Source: Fodinibius sp052060035 (lineage in GTDB: Bacteria > Bacteroidota > Rhodothermia > Balneolales > Balneolaceae). Taken from it: a stretch of 64,000 nucleotides of DNA. Positions within the stretch are counted from its first letter, which is position 1, and every line of letters starts with the position of its first letter. Location: positions 682,001 through 746,000 of the forward strand of contig NZ_JBPOEA010000001.1 of the NCBI RefSeq assembly GCF_052060035.1, written 5' to 3'. Positions 17,601 through 25,506 of the stretch are shown here, in pieces. A model generated the notes under the pieces. It saw only the letters and a list, made by a program, of their open reading frames with translations. It was not told where the DNA came from and did not search any database. Position numbers and translations under genes: made by a program.

Positions 17601-18259
17601 CGAGACTCTAATCCTTCAATTTGGGCATTTTCAGGCAGCACTTTCAGGTATGGCTTCCCGATATAGTCTTTTAGCTCATTAGCCAGCGAATCGGGATTTA
17701 TTCCCTTATCATTAAGTAGTTTAAGTAAGGACTTCTTTTGAGGATTTTTTGAAACCTCTGCCACCCAATTCCGCCAGTAATCATCCACAGCCTCCTGCAC
17801 CAGCTCTTTATCATCGCCAATCATCTCCGCATCGTACATGGCTCGACTCTCAAATGCCTGCTCCTGCAGTGCCTGGTAGCAAAACCCGTGGATGGTATAA
17901 ATTGAGGCTTCATCAAACGTGCGGACGGCCGCCTCGAGTTTTTCCACCGCCTTTTGGGGACGATCGACCTCTGTCAACAACGCCTCTAAAAAATCATCCG
18001 ATTCTTTATCTACTCGACCGGACTCTAATACCTCTATTGACGCTCGAATGCGACTCAACAGGCGATCTTTAAGTTCCTTAGTAGCCGCTTCGGTGTACGT
18101 AACAACCAGAATTTTGCCTACCGAAATATCTTGCTCGATGAGCGCTCGGATGTACAGCGAAGTGATGTTATACGTTTTCCCTGTCCCCGCGCTGGCCTCC
18201 ACCAGGTTAATACCCGACAAATCTATTTCAAAAGGTTTTAACAGCTTCATCTTTTCCAT
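14642..18259 (-). CDS. recB: RecBCD enzyme subunit RecB (3'-5' helicase and nuclease)
   Basis: 3'-5' SF1A helicase plus the only nuclease of the complex. Near the N terminus 'LVEASAGTGKTYNITSLYIRAL' holds Walker A (about 19-40). 'YDDLLLRLRNAL' and 'ALVDEFQDTDPNQYDIF' (Walker B), 'MIGDPKQSIYGFRGADIY' and 'TMHKSKGLQYPIVFCP' (motif V region) follow. The C terminus carries the RecB nuclease motif 'GFIDLTFEFDGKYYLLDYKTN', with the metal and catalytic residues Asp, Asp and Lys. At 1205 aa it is close to E. coli RecB (1180). The second Met (residue 4) is an equally good start. recB begins 1 nt after the recC stop codon. Confidence 0.96.
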   Translation of the reverse strand: MEKMKLLKPFEIDLSGINLVEASAGTGKTYNITSLYIRALIEQDISVGKILVVTYTEAATKELKDRLLSRIRASIEVLESGRVDKESDDFLEALLTEVDRPQKAVEKLEAAVRTFDEASIYTIHGFCYQALQEQAFESRAMYDAEMIGDDKELVQEAVDDYWRNWVAEVSKNPQKKSLLKLLNDKGINPDSLANELKDYIGKPYLKVLPENAQIEGLESRLVQLQELHEKMKIIWKDDRSELLSLLSRDEMSNYRSNWLSSWFGKMDKIFYSDIATINVFDKFERFIQSYIDNSLKKNAVRNGIDPPQHQFFELADEYWEITQSIKDYDVLFKKGLLNFLREELNQKKEDLQVLSYDDLLLRLRNALLDDEYGARLASKLRQKYPIALVDEFQDTDPNQYDIFRTVYKDSDGVLFMIGDPKQSIYGFRGADIYSYIKARKDAPKQNRYYLDRNFRSTPVLLEALNAFWGQHDRPFVVDDDIEYKKVRSGRSEDEYESLTEYGSDRPPIRFRSLSKPGQDAQNKSDVRKKAAEDTANQIYRLLEGGRNEDVHIGDDPVEAKDFAVLVRKHKQANLISEALKELGIKSIRHSDQSVFESDEAAHLEQLLKAVAEPGNETLIRTALSLPLTDYSAAQLFAIEDDDNWPEMLQQFSDWHKMWIEKGFSAMYRSLLKTLGVQEHVIKYNDGERRLTNLLHLGELLEEESRNQREGIRSLLHWLARKRQDTTNNSRDEEQMRLESDEALVKVVTMHKSKGLQYPIVFCPFLWDGPRIQKNGSPLTYHHTNQPETAYLDLSGKDGPNRPEKRFYHHKEELAESLRLAYVAMTRAEHCLYLTWAFAKDTEFSSLAYLLQDPDQAEAILKSKVDYGESVDWSADEMHEVLETLCKKNSHLFTLEEGTNVQGDSTFNQFEDDQKPYKVRRFNRSLPLTTSYSVSSFSSLSSWMEEDDPDVPDYDQFTDYENYKVPDEDYPEEKTMFTFPKGPQPGTCIHNIFEDYFSKSGDKNQVITKQLQLNGIDGDWKDTVSDMLELVLNKSLHQDNEAFSLSAVKDSQIPEMEFYYQNGRIQTRKLLSIIRGETAPDWENKGMAVTGFLKGFIDLTFEFDGKYYLLDYKTNYLGDAIRNYRQDQLEQEMKEASYDLQYHIYTVALHRFLKKRLPSYTYEDHFGGAFYLFVRGMNGQGREGIFFDRPEEQVITTLNAYIKGEK

Positions 18260-18260
18260 G

Positions 18261-21200
18261 TTAAGAATCCTCCTTATTTACAATCTCAAAATACGGCGAC
18301 CATACTGTTTCAGCGATTGTGATAAACTTCTCGTCAAAAGGATCTTTCCCGCCCGTCGCTAACTTGTAGTAGGCATCATCGCCTTCGCCCGGATAGTAAT
18401 TTCCTCCATAGCTGTTTGCCTCCCATTTTTTTTCCGCACCGCTAATCCCTGCTTCAATATCTTTGCCTTTATTGAACACCTTTTCACCGAATTGATAGGA
18501 GGATTTGCAAAACAACTTGAGCGGCTTAGATAATCCTTGCCGATAAAGTTGTATCAAATCTATAAGTATGTTCTCAGCATCATCAATTGCGGCTAAATAC
18601 AATGCTTTGAAAGAGCTATCATCCCAACTAAAATATTTGCTTATCCCGGGATGTCCGCTGGGTTTTGTTAGTTGAAAAAGCAAATGCCGAATCCAAAATG
18701 CCGTTAAATATTTAGGTTTTGCTTTCCCAAAACGATAATCCATCTGTGCTCCCTGATAAATATTTTCCAATTTGCCCAAAATTCGAAATCCATTCATTTC
18801 AAGGTCAACGTCAATATCGTCCAACGACTGATCATGAAGACGATGTTGAATCTCCTCTCCGAACGCCTCCACTTCTTTGACCTGCCGTTGATACTCCTGC
18901 TCTCCGGTCCATCCTTCGGGCAGTATATCACGTGCTTGCATCACCTTGTGATACTCTTCAAGCGACTGCTCTTTCAGGTAGCGATCCAACAACTCTTGCT
19001 TTACCTGATAACCGGATAGATTATCCAGTTCAAAAGGCTCCCGATCATCAGTCAGGATATCTTCCTCCCGCAGATAAAGCCCCAATCGATTACGCAACAA
19101 ATACTTTGAAGGATGCTGAAAAAAGGAGATCAAATCAGATATTGAAAGCTGCTTCCACTCTTCATCAGGTTCGGGCAGTGGCTTATCGAAAAAATCAGTC
19201 CCCGTTGTATCGGGTGATTGTAACCTTTCACTGATTTTTTTTCGGGTTTGAGCATAACTAAAATAATCGTCATTGGTAAAGTATTGTCGGCTAAAGGCCT
19301 GTAAACGATGCTTTGTGATGAGATCATTAGCATTGAACCCATAATATTCTTCGAGATGGTCGATAAATTCACTGAGTATTACCGACGGCGGAAAATCGGT
19401 ATCCTGACTGTTACTTTGTCCTACATAACTGAAATAAAGGTGAGATCGAGCGGAGAGCACATTTTCCAAAAACAGATAGCGATCCTCTTCCGATTGAACC
19501 GGGTCTCCCAGCTGTGGATCAAGATGCATTAAATCAAATTCAATAGGAATTTTTGACCGTGGGAAAGCACCTTCATTCATCCCAATCATCCCAATTACCT
19601 TGAATGGAATACTCCTCATGGGCATCAGTGAGCTGAATGTAACCCCACGTCCTAACCGTCCCCCACCAGTGGCTTGCTGCTGTAGTTGGTCTGCCAGCCA
19701 GCGACGTAATACTGAAAATGCTATGGGTCGATTATATCCGGCTAAGTCTGCATAATCGGTCAGATCGTTAAAGCATTCCCTGATATTATTAATCTCCCAG
19801 AAAATATCACGAGAATCAGGCAGAAAAGTATCAACGATATCGTTTAGTAATTCTTTCCACTCTTCCGGATTATGAGGGGTATCTGTACGATTGGATACCT
19901 GGAAAAGCTGGTTCAAGAAATACGATATTTTTCCGGCCAAATCTGCATCATCCGAGGTTGCAATCTCATTATAAGCATAGATATTTTCGTATAGCTGATC
20001 ATCCAATGGACGCATGGCATAACCCAAAAGGATACGACGTAATCCAGCCCGCCACGTAAAATGATCACTCTCAGGCAGGTCCAAGCTCTTTTTTTTCTGT
20101 CCATCGATTCCCCAGCGAATTTGATTATCGGCCACCCACTGCTCTATGCGATTTAGCTCATCATCAGTAAAATCAAAAGCTTCCCGGATGGGATCACTAT
20201 CCAACAGATCAAGCACATCGGTGACCTTAAAACGACTATCGACGAGGTTCAGAATTTTCAGGAAGGTCTCGGTAGCAGGTTGCTCACTACTTACAGCACG
20301 ATCTGCAATTGAAAATGGGGTCTCCAGCTGTCCTTCATCCGGTGTACCAAAAATTGCCTCGATAAAGGGAGCATATGTCTCAATATCGGGCGTCATAATC
20401 AATATTTGATCTGGATTGAGTTCTGGATTCTCATCTAACAGCGCCAACAGCTGATCGTATAGCACCTCAACTTCGCGCATGGGGCTGTGGCAGTTATGTA
20501 CCTGTATAGATTGATCAACATTTGGAAGCGACGTTTGCCCCGATGGTAGTTGGTCATTACTCAAATCAGACTGTACACTAGTACATAACGATCCATGGGA
20601 ATAATCGGATTCACCCACCGATTTAAGTTCGACATCAGCAACACTGGAAAAAAGAGACATGAAATTAGCTCCCTCTAAACCCAGTGACTGAAGCAACGAA
20701 TTTTGAAACTGATCACCATCCGTAACATGCGGATCAATTAACAACTGATAGAAATAAACATCCGTCAGTTGCGAAAGTTTTACCATCGTTTTGATGAAAG
20801 CCGGAGAGACCGATGAAACGCCAAATACCGTAATACGATCGGGCAACTGATCTTTTTGTAGGTCCCCCTGCTCAATGGCTTCCCAGAGTTGATACTGTAA
20901 TTTAGCTCGGTGCAGATACTTACCATCGTAGTTATTATCCCAGTAATTACAAAGGGTTCTCCAAAGCCGGGATTGCCACTGTTCAGCTTCTACGTTTTGC
21001 GTATGCAACTTGCGCTGGTCCCAGTCTAATATCATTTGTGGGCGATAAATCAGGTATTGATCAAAGACATCTGCAATTTTCGAGGCCAGCTTCCAGCTGC
21101 GCATTGCACGTGTGGCAGGTTCGTCTTCTCCAATATAGTCACGCAGATTTTTAAACTCTTCCAGAAACTGTTCCTCTTCAAAAAGCTCCATGAGTGTCCA

Positions 21201-21476
21201 CGTTAATGGACCGCGGTCTGACGGTAAGGTTTGGGGAATATCATCATCCATTAATCGAATGAGGCTCCAGATGCGCTCAGAAGGAAACTCAAACTTTAAA
21301 TTAGCAGCGATACCCTCCTTACGCCGGGCCATCCGCAGCGAAAGCCATTGACCTATGCCATGGTTTTGAACCACAAAAACTTCTTCTTCAAGCGGATTTA
21401 GTGGATTATCTTCCAGCTCTTGGAAAAGTTGGTCGGCCAATTTTTCCAATTCGGTACCGTAATAAAATGTGAGCAT
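18261..21476 (-). CDS. recC: RecBCD enzyme subunit RecC (Chi-recognition scaffold)
   Basis: Inactivated helicase-fold subunit that splits the DNA strands and reads the Chi sequence. The N terminus carries 'VVQNHGIGQWLSLRMARRKEGIAANLKFEFPSERIW', a strong RecC signature interrupted here only by minor changes. 'DQILIMTPDIETYAPFIEAIFG', 'GVTFSSLMPMRSIPFKVIGMIGMNEGAFPR' (split over about 600-640) and 'YLFLENVLSARSHLYFSYVG' also fit. At 1071 aa it is slightly shorter than E. coli RecC (1122). It is first gene of the operon, with a well-formed promoter 65-93 nt upstream. Which Chi sequence it reads cannot be deduced here. Confidence 0.94.
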   Translation of the reverse strand: MLTFYYGTELEKLADQLFQELEDNPLNPLEEEVFVVQNHGIGQWLSLRMARRKEGIAANLKFEFPSERIWSLIRLMDDDIPQTLPSDRGPLTWTLMELFEEEQFLEEFKNLRDYIGEDEPATRAMRSWKLASKIADVFDQYLIYRPQMILDWDQRKLHTQNVEAEQWQSRLWRTLCNYWDNNYDGKYLHRAKLQYQLWEAIEQGDLQKDQLPDRITVFGVSSVSPAFIKTMVKLSQLTDVYFYQLLIDPHVTDGDQFQNSLLQSLGLEGANFMSLFSSVADVELKSVGESDYSHGSLCTSVQSDLSNDQLPSGQTSLPNVDQSIQVHNCHSPMREVEVLYDQLLALLDENPELNPDQILIMTPDIETYAPFIEAIFGTPDEGQLETPFSIADRAVSSEQPATETFLKILNLVDSRFKVTDVLDLLDSDPIREAFDFTDDELNRIEQWVADNQIRWGIDGQKKKSLDLPESDHFTWRAGLRRILLGYAMRPLDDQLYENIYAYNEIATSDDADLAGKISYFLNQLFQVSNRTDTPHNPEEWKELLNDIVDTFLPDSRDIFWEINNIRECFNDLTDYADLAGYNRPIAFSVLRRWLADQLQQQATGGGRLGRGVTFSSLMPMRSIPFKVIGMIGMNEGAFPRSKIPIEFDLMHLDPQLGDPVQSEEDRYLFLENVLSARSHLYFSYVGQSNSQDTDFPPSVILSEFIDHLEEYYGFNANDLITKHRLQAFSRQYFTNDDYFSYAQTRKKISERLQSPDTTGTDFFDKPLPEPDEEWKQLSISDLISFFQHPSKYLLRNRLGLYLREEDILTDDREPFELDNLSGYQVKQELLDRYLKEQSLEEYHKVMQARDILPEGWTGEQEYQRQVKEVEAFGEEIQHRLHDQSLDDIDVDLEMNGFRILGKLENIYQGAQMDYRFGKAKPKYLTAFWIRHLLFQLTKPSGHPGISKYFSWDDSSFKALYLAAIDDAENILIDLIQLYRQGLSKPLKLFCKSSYQFGEKVFNKGKDIEAGISGAEKKWEANSYGGNYYPGEGDDAYYKLATGGKDPFDEKFITIAETVWSPYFEIVNKEDS

Positions 21477-21540
21477 TGTGCCTCGCTTGATAAGATCACT
21501 ACGTTAATTTCAAGAATTATCAAAAACAGAAAAAACCGAA

Positions 21541-21569
21541 CAAAAGTAAATAGATAAACCAGCATCAAA
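21541..21569 (-). promoter_or_regulatory. Bacteroidota-type promoter for recCBD
   Basis: On the minus strand this reads TTTG, a 17-nt spacer, then TACTTTTG. That matches the TTTG / TAnnTTTG (-33/-7) consensus of Bacteroidota sigma factors. Transcription should begin near 21534, giving a leader of about 58 nt before the recC start at 21476. Confidence 0.6.
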
Positions 21570-21588
21570 TCGAAATAATGATATGATG

Positions 21589-22338
21589 CTACCGATTCTT
21601 TATAGTCTTCATAAAAACCCGAATGCGCTGAGCATTTCTGCCAATATCACTTTTGCCAATTCGTGATGCCGAACGCATGTCGAGCTTAATATCATCCGAG
21701 ACTTTCGCAGTATCTAAGCGAATGATGATGTCGTCTTTAAATCCAAACCAGGCCAGCTGATCAACGGCCTCAATAGTACCACCCTGTTTGTCAACACTAA
21801 CAATCTGCTCCCATTCCATCTCGCGAGTAGCCTCAAGTGCTCGTTCAAAAGCCTCAGAATATGTCATATCCAGGTAAATCGGTTGAATATCAGGATAATA
21901 GGAACGTTGGAAATCAGCATTTTTCTCCCGGTTGTAGGCAATATCATTTTGTGCTTCAGTGCGGAGCGGGACGACAGCTCGAAACTCCGGAGGGTTCTCA
22001 ATATCTGTCGTTATATCGTGGATAAAAGGATATTGCTGTGCTTCGGTAAACCAGTATCCGATCACTCCGATCACAGTGATACTCAAAAGTAATCCCACTA
22101 CTGCAGGAACAATCCCTTTGATGCTCGGTTTGTTTCTTCGTGCTGCTCCAAAAACCAATGATAAGGCAAAACTAATAAGAGCCAGTATTGAGCTGCTTGG
22201 AATAACCCATATTAATGCTGTACTAAATTGCCACCATCCCCATTGGTAACCGTATCCCGATAGCCATAACAAGATAGCAGCTGTTACTCCAAACGCCATG
22301 CTCCCCAGTGCCCATTTTGAAGTTTTTCTCTTTTCCAT
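21589..22338 (-). CDS. DUF1499 membrane protein
   Basis: 249 aa. Three hydrophobic segments in the N-terminal half (about 10-27, 36-62, 74-97) precede a soluble domain of about 140 residues typical of DUF1499: 'ENPPEFRAVVPLR' near 118-130, 'YPDIQPIYLDMTYSEAFERAL', 'EWEQIVSVDKQGGTIEAVD' and 'DDIIIRL...SDDIKLDMRSASRIGKSDIGRNAQRI'. The family is widespread and uncharacterised. The ending 'D.RSaSR.G.sDlG.Na.RI' is its most conserved block. It lies 15 nt downstream of the EamA transporter gene, so the two probably share a message. Confidence 0.85.
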   Translation of the reverse strand: MEKRKTSKWALGSMAFGVTAAILLWLSGYGYQWGWWQFSTALIWVIPSSSILALISFALSLVFGAARRNKPSIKGIVPAVVGLLLSITVIGVIGYWFTEAQQYPFIHDITTDIENPPEFRAVVPLRTEAQNDIAYNREKNADFQRSYYPDIQPIYLDMTYSEAFERALEATREMEWEQIVSVDKQGGTIEAVDQLAWFGFKDDIIIRLDTAKVSDDIKLDMRSASRIGKSDIGRNAQRIRVFMKTIKNR

Positions 22339-22353
22339 ATCTCTTTATTTCAG

Positions 22354-23250
22354 CTATTTAACAGTTCTTTTTCTTTTAATTTGTACCAGGATAACGGCGA
22401 CAAGCACCAGCAAAATTCCAATAACCTGATAGAACGTAAGTATCTCATTAAAAACCAAAACGCCAAGTAGTGTTGCCACTACAGGCTCAACCGTTGCGGC
22501 TATGGATGCCCTTCCGCTTTCGATCATCGACAATCCTGAAGTATATAAATAGTAAGCTAAGGCCGTTGGGAAGAATCCCAACCCTAAAATGTGCATCCAA
22601 ACATGTGTGGAAGCCAATTGCTCTGATTTAATAGTAACCCCACTTACCGGAAGCATCACCAGGGAGGCAAAAACAAATGTATATGTTATAATCGTGAGCG
22701 ATTTATACTTTTTGAGGGCATGCTTGCCAAAAATACTGTACAGGGCATAACCGAAACCGGACCCCAACCCCACTAAAATACCGTACCATGAAATATGTTC
22801 TACTCCGATGGGAACCACTTTTATAACCAGCATACACCCAAATAACGTTAACAGAAGGGCACCTACTTTTCGGGATGTCATAGGCTCCTTGAAAAATATA
22901 CGAGATAAGATCACCACAAAAGCAGGTCCGGTATACAACAAAATAACAGCCACCGAAAGTGATACCTCTTCAATAGCCGTAAAATATGCCCAATTGAAAA
23001 ATACGATGCTGAAGATACCGGTCCCGATAAAGCTCAAAGCATCTTTTAGCTCAATCTTAAGCAGTTTTGGATTTTTAAGGGCCAGATAACAAACCAACAT
23101 CACGGAGGCACTAACCACACGAAGTGTCACAATTTGAAGAGCAGAAAAACCTGCTTGGGAAAGCTCATCTATAAATAAACCAATAATACCCCATAAAGCG
23201 GCGCCAAGGAACACATAGATGTAGGCCTGTCTGTCTTTTAATGCTGCCAA
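22354..23250 (-). CDS. EamA/DMT-superfamily transporter (RhaT-like)
   Basis: 298 aa with ten predicted membrane helices arranged as two EamA repeats (about 8-140 and 155-290). Hallmarks are 'GAALWGIIGLFIDELSQAGFSALQIVTLRVV', broken by a Pro/Gly-poor loop, and 'SGFGYALYSIFGKHALKKY' at the start of the second repeat. 'GRASIAATVEPVVATLLGVLVF' is the classic last-third motif 'ai...pv.a.llg.l.lgE', with Asn-Glu at the usual Glu position. Family members export amino acids or small metabolites. The substrate cannot be told. The short basic tail (QIKRKRTVK) is cytosolic. Confidence 0.88.
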   Translation of the reverse strand: MAALKDRQAYIYVFLGAALWGIIGLFIDELSQAGFSALQIVTLRVVSASVMLVCYLALKNPKLLKIELKDALSFIGTGIFSIVFFNWAYFTAIEEVSLSVAVILLYTGPAFVVILSRIFFKEPMTSRKVGALLLTLFGCMLVIKVVPIGVEHISWYGILVGLGSGFGYALYSIFGKHALKKYKSLTIITYTFVFASLVMLPVSGVTIKSEQLASTHVWMHILGLGFFPTALAYYLYTSGLSMIESGRASIAATVEPVVATLLGVLVFNEILTFYQVIGILLVLVAVILVQIKRKRTVK

Positions 23251-23484
23251 CTGTTTATGAAAAAATTATTCCAATGAAAAATGGTGCACAGAGGATACAC
23301 AGAGTTTCAGGAAGTTTCCAACATTCATTCCAAACAGTGTTATGGGTTTTAACTTTATGTATTTATTAGTCAGTCACATTTTCCTGCAAAAAATTACTTC
23401 AGCCAGTTGCAATTATTGTTTAACTACTGCATGTTAGGCCCATCAAAATTGTCCCATTAATTTATTATTTCTGCCAGTTATTTA

Positions 23485-25470
23485 ATGATACAGCCACATA
23501 AAAATTTAACGGATCCCCAAGCCCTTACCCTATATAAAAACTTACTTCTTCCCCGCCGTATTGAGGAGCGGATGCTTAAGCTACTCCGACAAAATAAAAT
23601 CAGCAAGTGGTTCTCAGGCATGGGGCAAGAAGCCATTTCAGTGGGCGTCACCTCTGCCCTTTCTGCTGATGATTATCTGCTGCCCATGCACCGTAACTTG
23701 GGACTCTTTACCACCCGCGGCGTCGATTTATATACCTTGTTTTGCCAGCTTTTGGGCAAGGCAGACGGTTTTACCGGCGGACGTGATCGCTCATTTCATT
23801 TTGGGGTACCCGAAAAACGAATTGTGGGCATGATTTCTCATTTAGCTGCCACCATGCCCGTAGCCGACGGGCTGGCACTGGCTTCGAAGCTGCGCGACGA
23901 AAATTTTGTAGCCGCAAGCTTTTGCGGGGATGGCGGGACCAGCGAGGGAGAATTTCATGAAGCCCTTAACCTGGCTGCTGTTTGGGAGCTGCCGGTTATT
24001 TTTGTCATCGAAAACAACGGCTACGGCCTCTCCACCCCCACAAACGAGCAGTTTGTTCCAGAAGACCTCGTGGATCGAGCCCAGGGTTATGGTATGCGCG
24101 GAGTCAAAATTGACGGCAACGATATTTTTGCCGTGATGGATGCTGCATCCAAAGCCAAGGAGCATGCGTTAAACGAAGGTCCGACCTTTATTGAGGCCAA
24201 AACATTCCGCATGCGGGGACACGAGGAAGCATCGGGTACGTTTTATGTTCCTGATGAAAAGTTTGAACGATGGAGCGAAAAAGACCCTATCGATCGCTTT
24301 ACGGAGTGGCTTAAATCTGAGAAGATTGTTTCGGGAGAGGATGAATTGACTTCACTACAGGATGAGGTTGATGACCGATTCATGCCTGAATTGGAAAAAG
24401 CCCTCGAAGCCGATGAGCCTGAATTTGATCTCCAGGAGCAAACCAACCGTATATTTACTCCTGTTGATTACTCTAATACTCCTCCAACGAATGATTCAAA
24501 ATCTGAAAAACGTTTTGTGGATGCCATTCAGTTCTCGCTGCAACAGGCATTTGAGGAGAATGAGGACTTTGTGATTATGGGTCAGGATATCGCCGAATAT
24601 GGCGGAGTTTTTAAAGTGACCGAAGGATTTACAGAAAAGTTTGGCAAAGAACGTATCCGAAATACGCCTATTATTGAGGCCGGTGCTTTGGGCTGTGCCC
24701 TGGGTCTGGCCCTCGAAGGGTTTAAACCAGTGGTAGAAATGCAGTTTGCTGATTTCATCTCGTGTGGATTTAATCAGATTACAAACAATATCGCCAAAGG
24801 ACAGTACCGCTGGATGCCTCCGTTGAACATCACAATTCGGGCTCCGCATGGTGCAGGCGTCGGTGCAGGACCATTTCATTCCCAATCGCCCGAAGGCTGG
24901 TTCATGCAGCATTCGGGTTTAAAGATTGTGGTCCCATCTACGGTCGAAGATGCGCAAAACCTGTTGTACAGCGCTTTACACGACCCCAATCCGGTGCTCT
25001 TCTTTGAACATAAAAAGCTCTATCGCAGTATTCGAGAAGTAACTCCTGATAGCTGTATGCCGGAGGAACTTGGTAAGGCTAATATCATCAGTAAAGGAAC
25101 CGATGTCTCTATTATCACCTACGGCATGGGCGTTCATTGGGCTCAAGAAATAGCTGATAAATACGATGGGAAAGGAATCAATATTGAAATTGTAGACTTG
25201 CGATGTCTGGCACCACTGGATATGGAAACCATTAAAAAATCCGTAGCCAAAACAAATAAAGTACTGCTTTTGCAAGAGCCCTCGACTACACTGGGACCAA
25301 TGAGCGAAATTTCATCCCTGATCACCGAAGAATGCTTCGAAGAGTTAGATGCACCAGTAATGCGCTGCTCTTCGCTGGATATGCCCGTACCCTTTAGTCC
25401 GAAGTTGGAAAAACATTACTTGGCAGATGACAGGCTACAAAATGTTTTGGATGATTTGTTGGCCTACTAA
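23485..25470 (+). CDS. Fused alpha-beta E1 component of a 2-oxoacid dehydrogenase
   Basis: TPP-dependent decarboxylating subunit of a branched-chain or pyruvate dehydrogenase-type complex. Residues 1-330 are the E1-alpha domain, with the TPP/Mg motif from 'GDGGTSEGEFHE' (148-159) to 'ENNGYGLSTP' (176-185) and 'SFHFGVPEKRIVGMISHL'. Residues 345-661 are the E1-beta domain: 'FVDAIQFSLQQAFEENEDFVIMGQDIAEYGGVFKVTEGF' region, 'FADFISCGFNQITNNIAK', 'GAGVGAGPFHSQSPEGWF' and 'VSIITYGMGVHWAQE'. The two are separate genes in many bacteria and fused in FCB-group bacteria. No E2 or E3 gene is adjacent, so partners lie elsewhere. The 2-oxoisovalerate type is favoured, but pyruvate cannot be excluded. Confidence 0.92.
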   Translation: MIQPHKNLTDPQALTLYKNLLLPRRIEERMLKLLRQNKISKWFSGMGQEAISVGVTSALSADDYLLPMHRNLGLFTTRGVDLYTLFCQLLGKADGFTGGRDRSFHFGVPEKRIVGMISHLAATMPVADGLALASKLRDENFVAASFCGDGGTSEGEFHEALNLAAVWELPVIFVIENNGYGLSTPTNEQFVPEDLVDRAQGYGMRGVKIDGNDIFAVMDAASKAKEHALNEGPTFIEAKTFRMRGHEEASGTFYVPDEKFERWSEKDPIDRFTEWLKSEKIVSGEDELTSLQDEVDDRFMPELEKALEADEPEFDLQEQTNRIFTPVDYSNTPPTNDSKSEKRFVDAIQFSLQQAFEENEDFVIMGQDIAEYGGVFKVTEGFTEKFGKERIRNTPIIEAGALGCALGLALEGFKPVVEMQFADFISCGFNQITNNIAKGQYRWMPPLNITIRAPHGAGVGAGPFHSQSPEGWFMQHSGLKIVVPSTVEDAQNLLYSALHDPNPVLFFEHKKLYRSIREVTPDSCMPEELGKANIISKGTDVSIITYGMGVHWAQEIADKYDGKGINIEIVDLRCLAPLDMETIKKSVAKTNKVLLLQEPSTTLGPMSEISSLITEECFEELDAPVMRCSSLDMPVPFSPKLEKHYLADDRLQNVLDDLLAY

Positions 25471-25506
25471 TTAAGTAGCGATAATATTACTGACATTCTG
25501 AAAATA

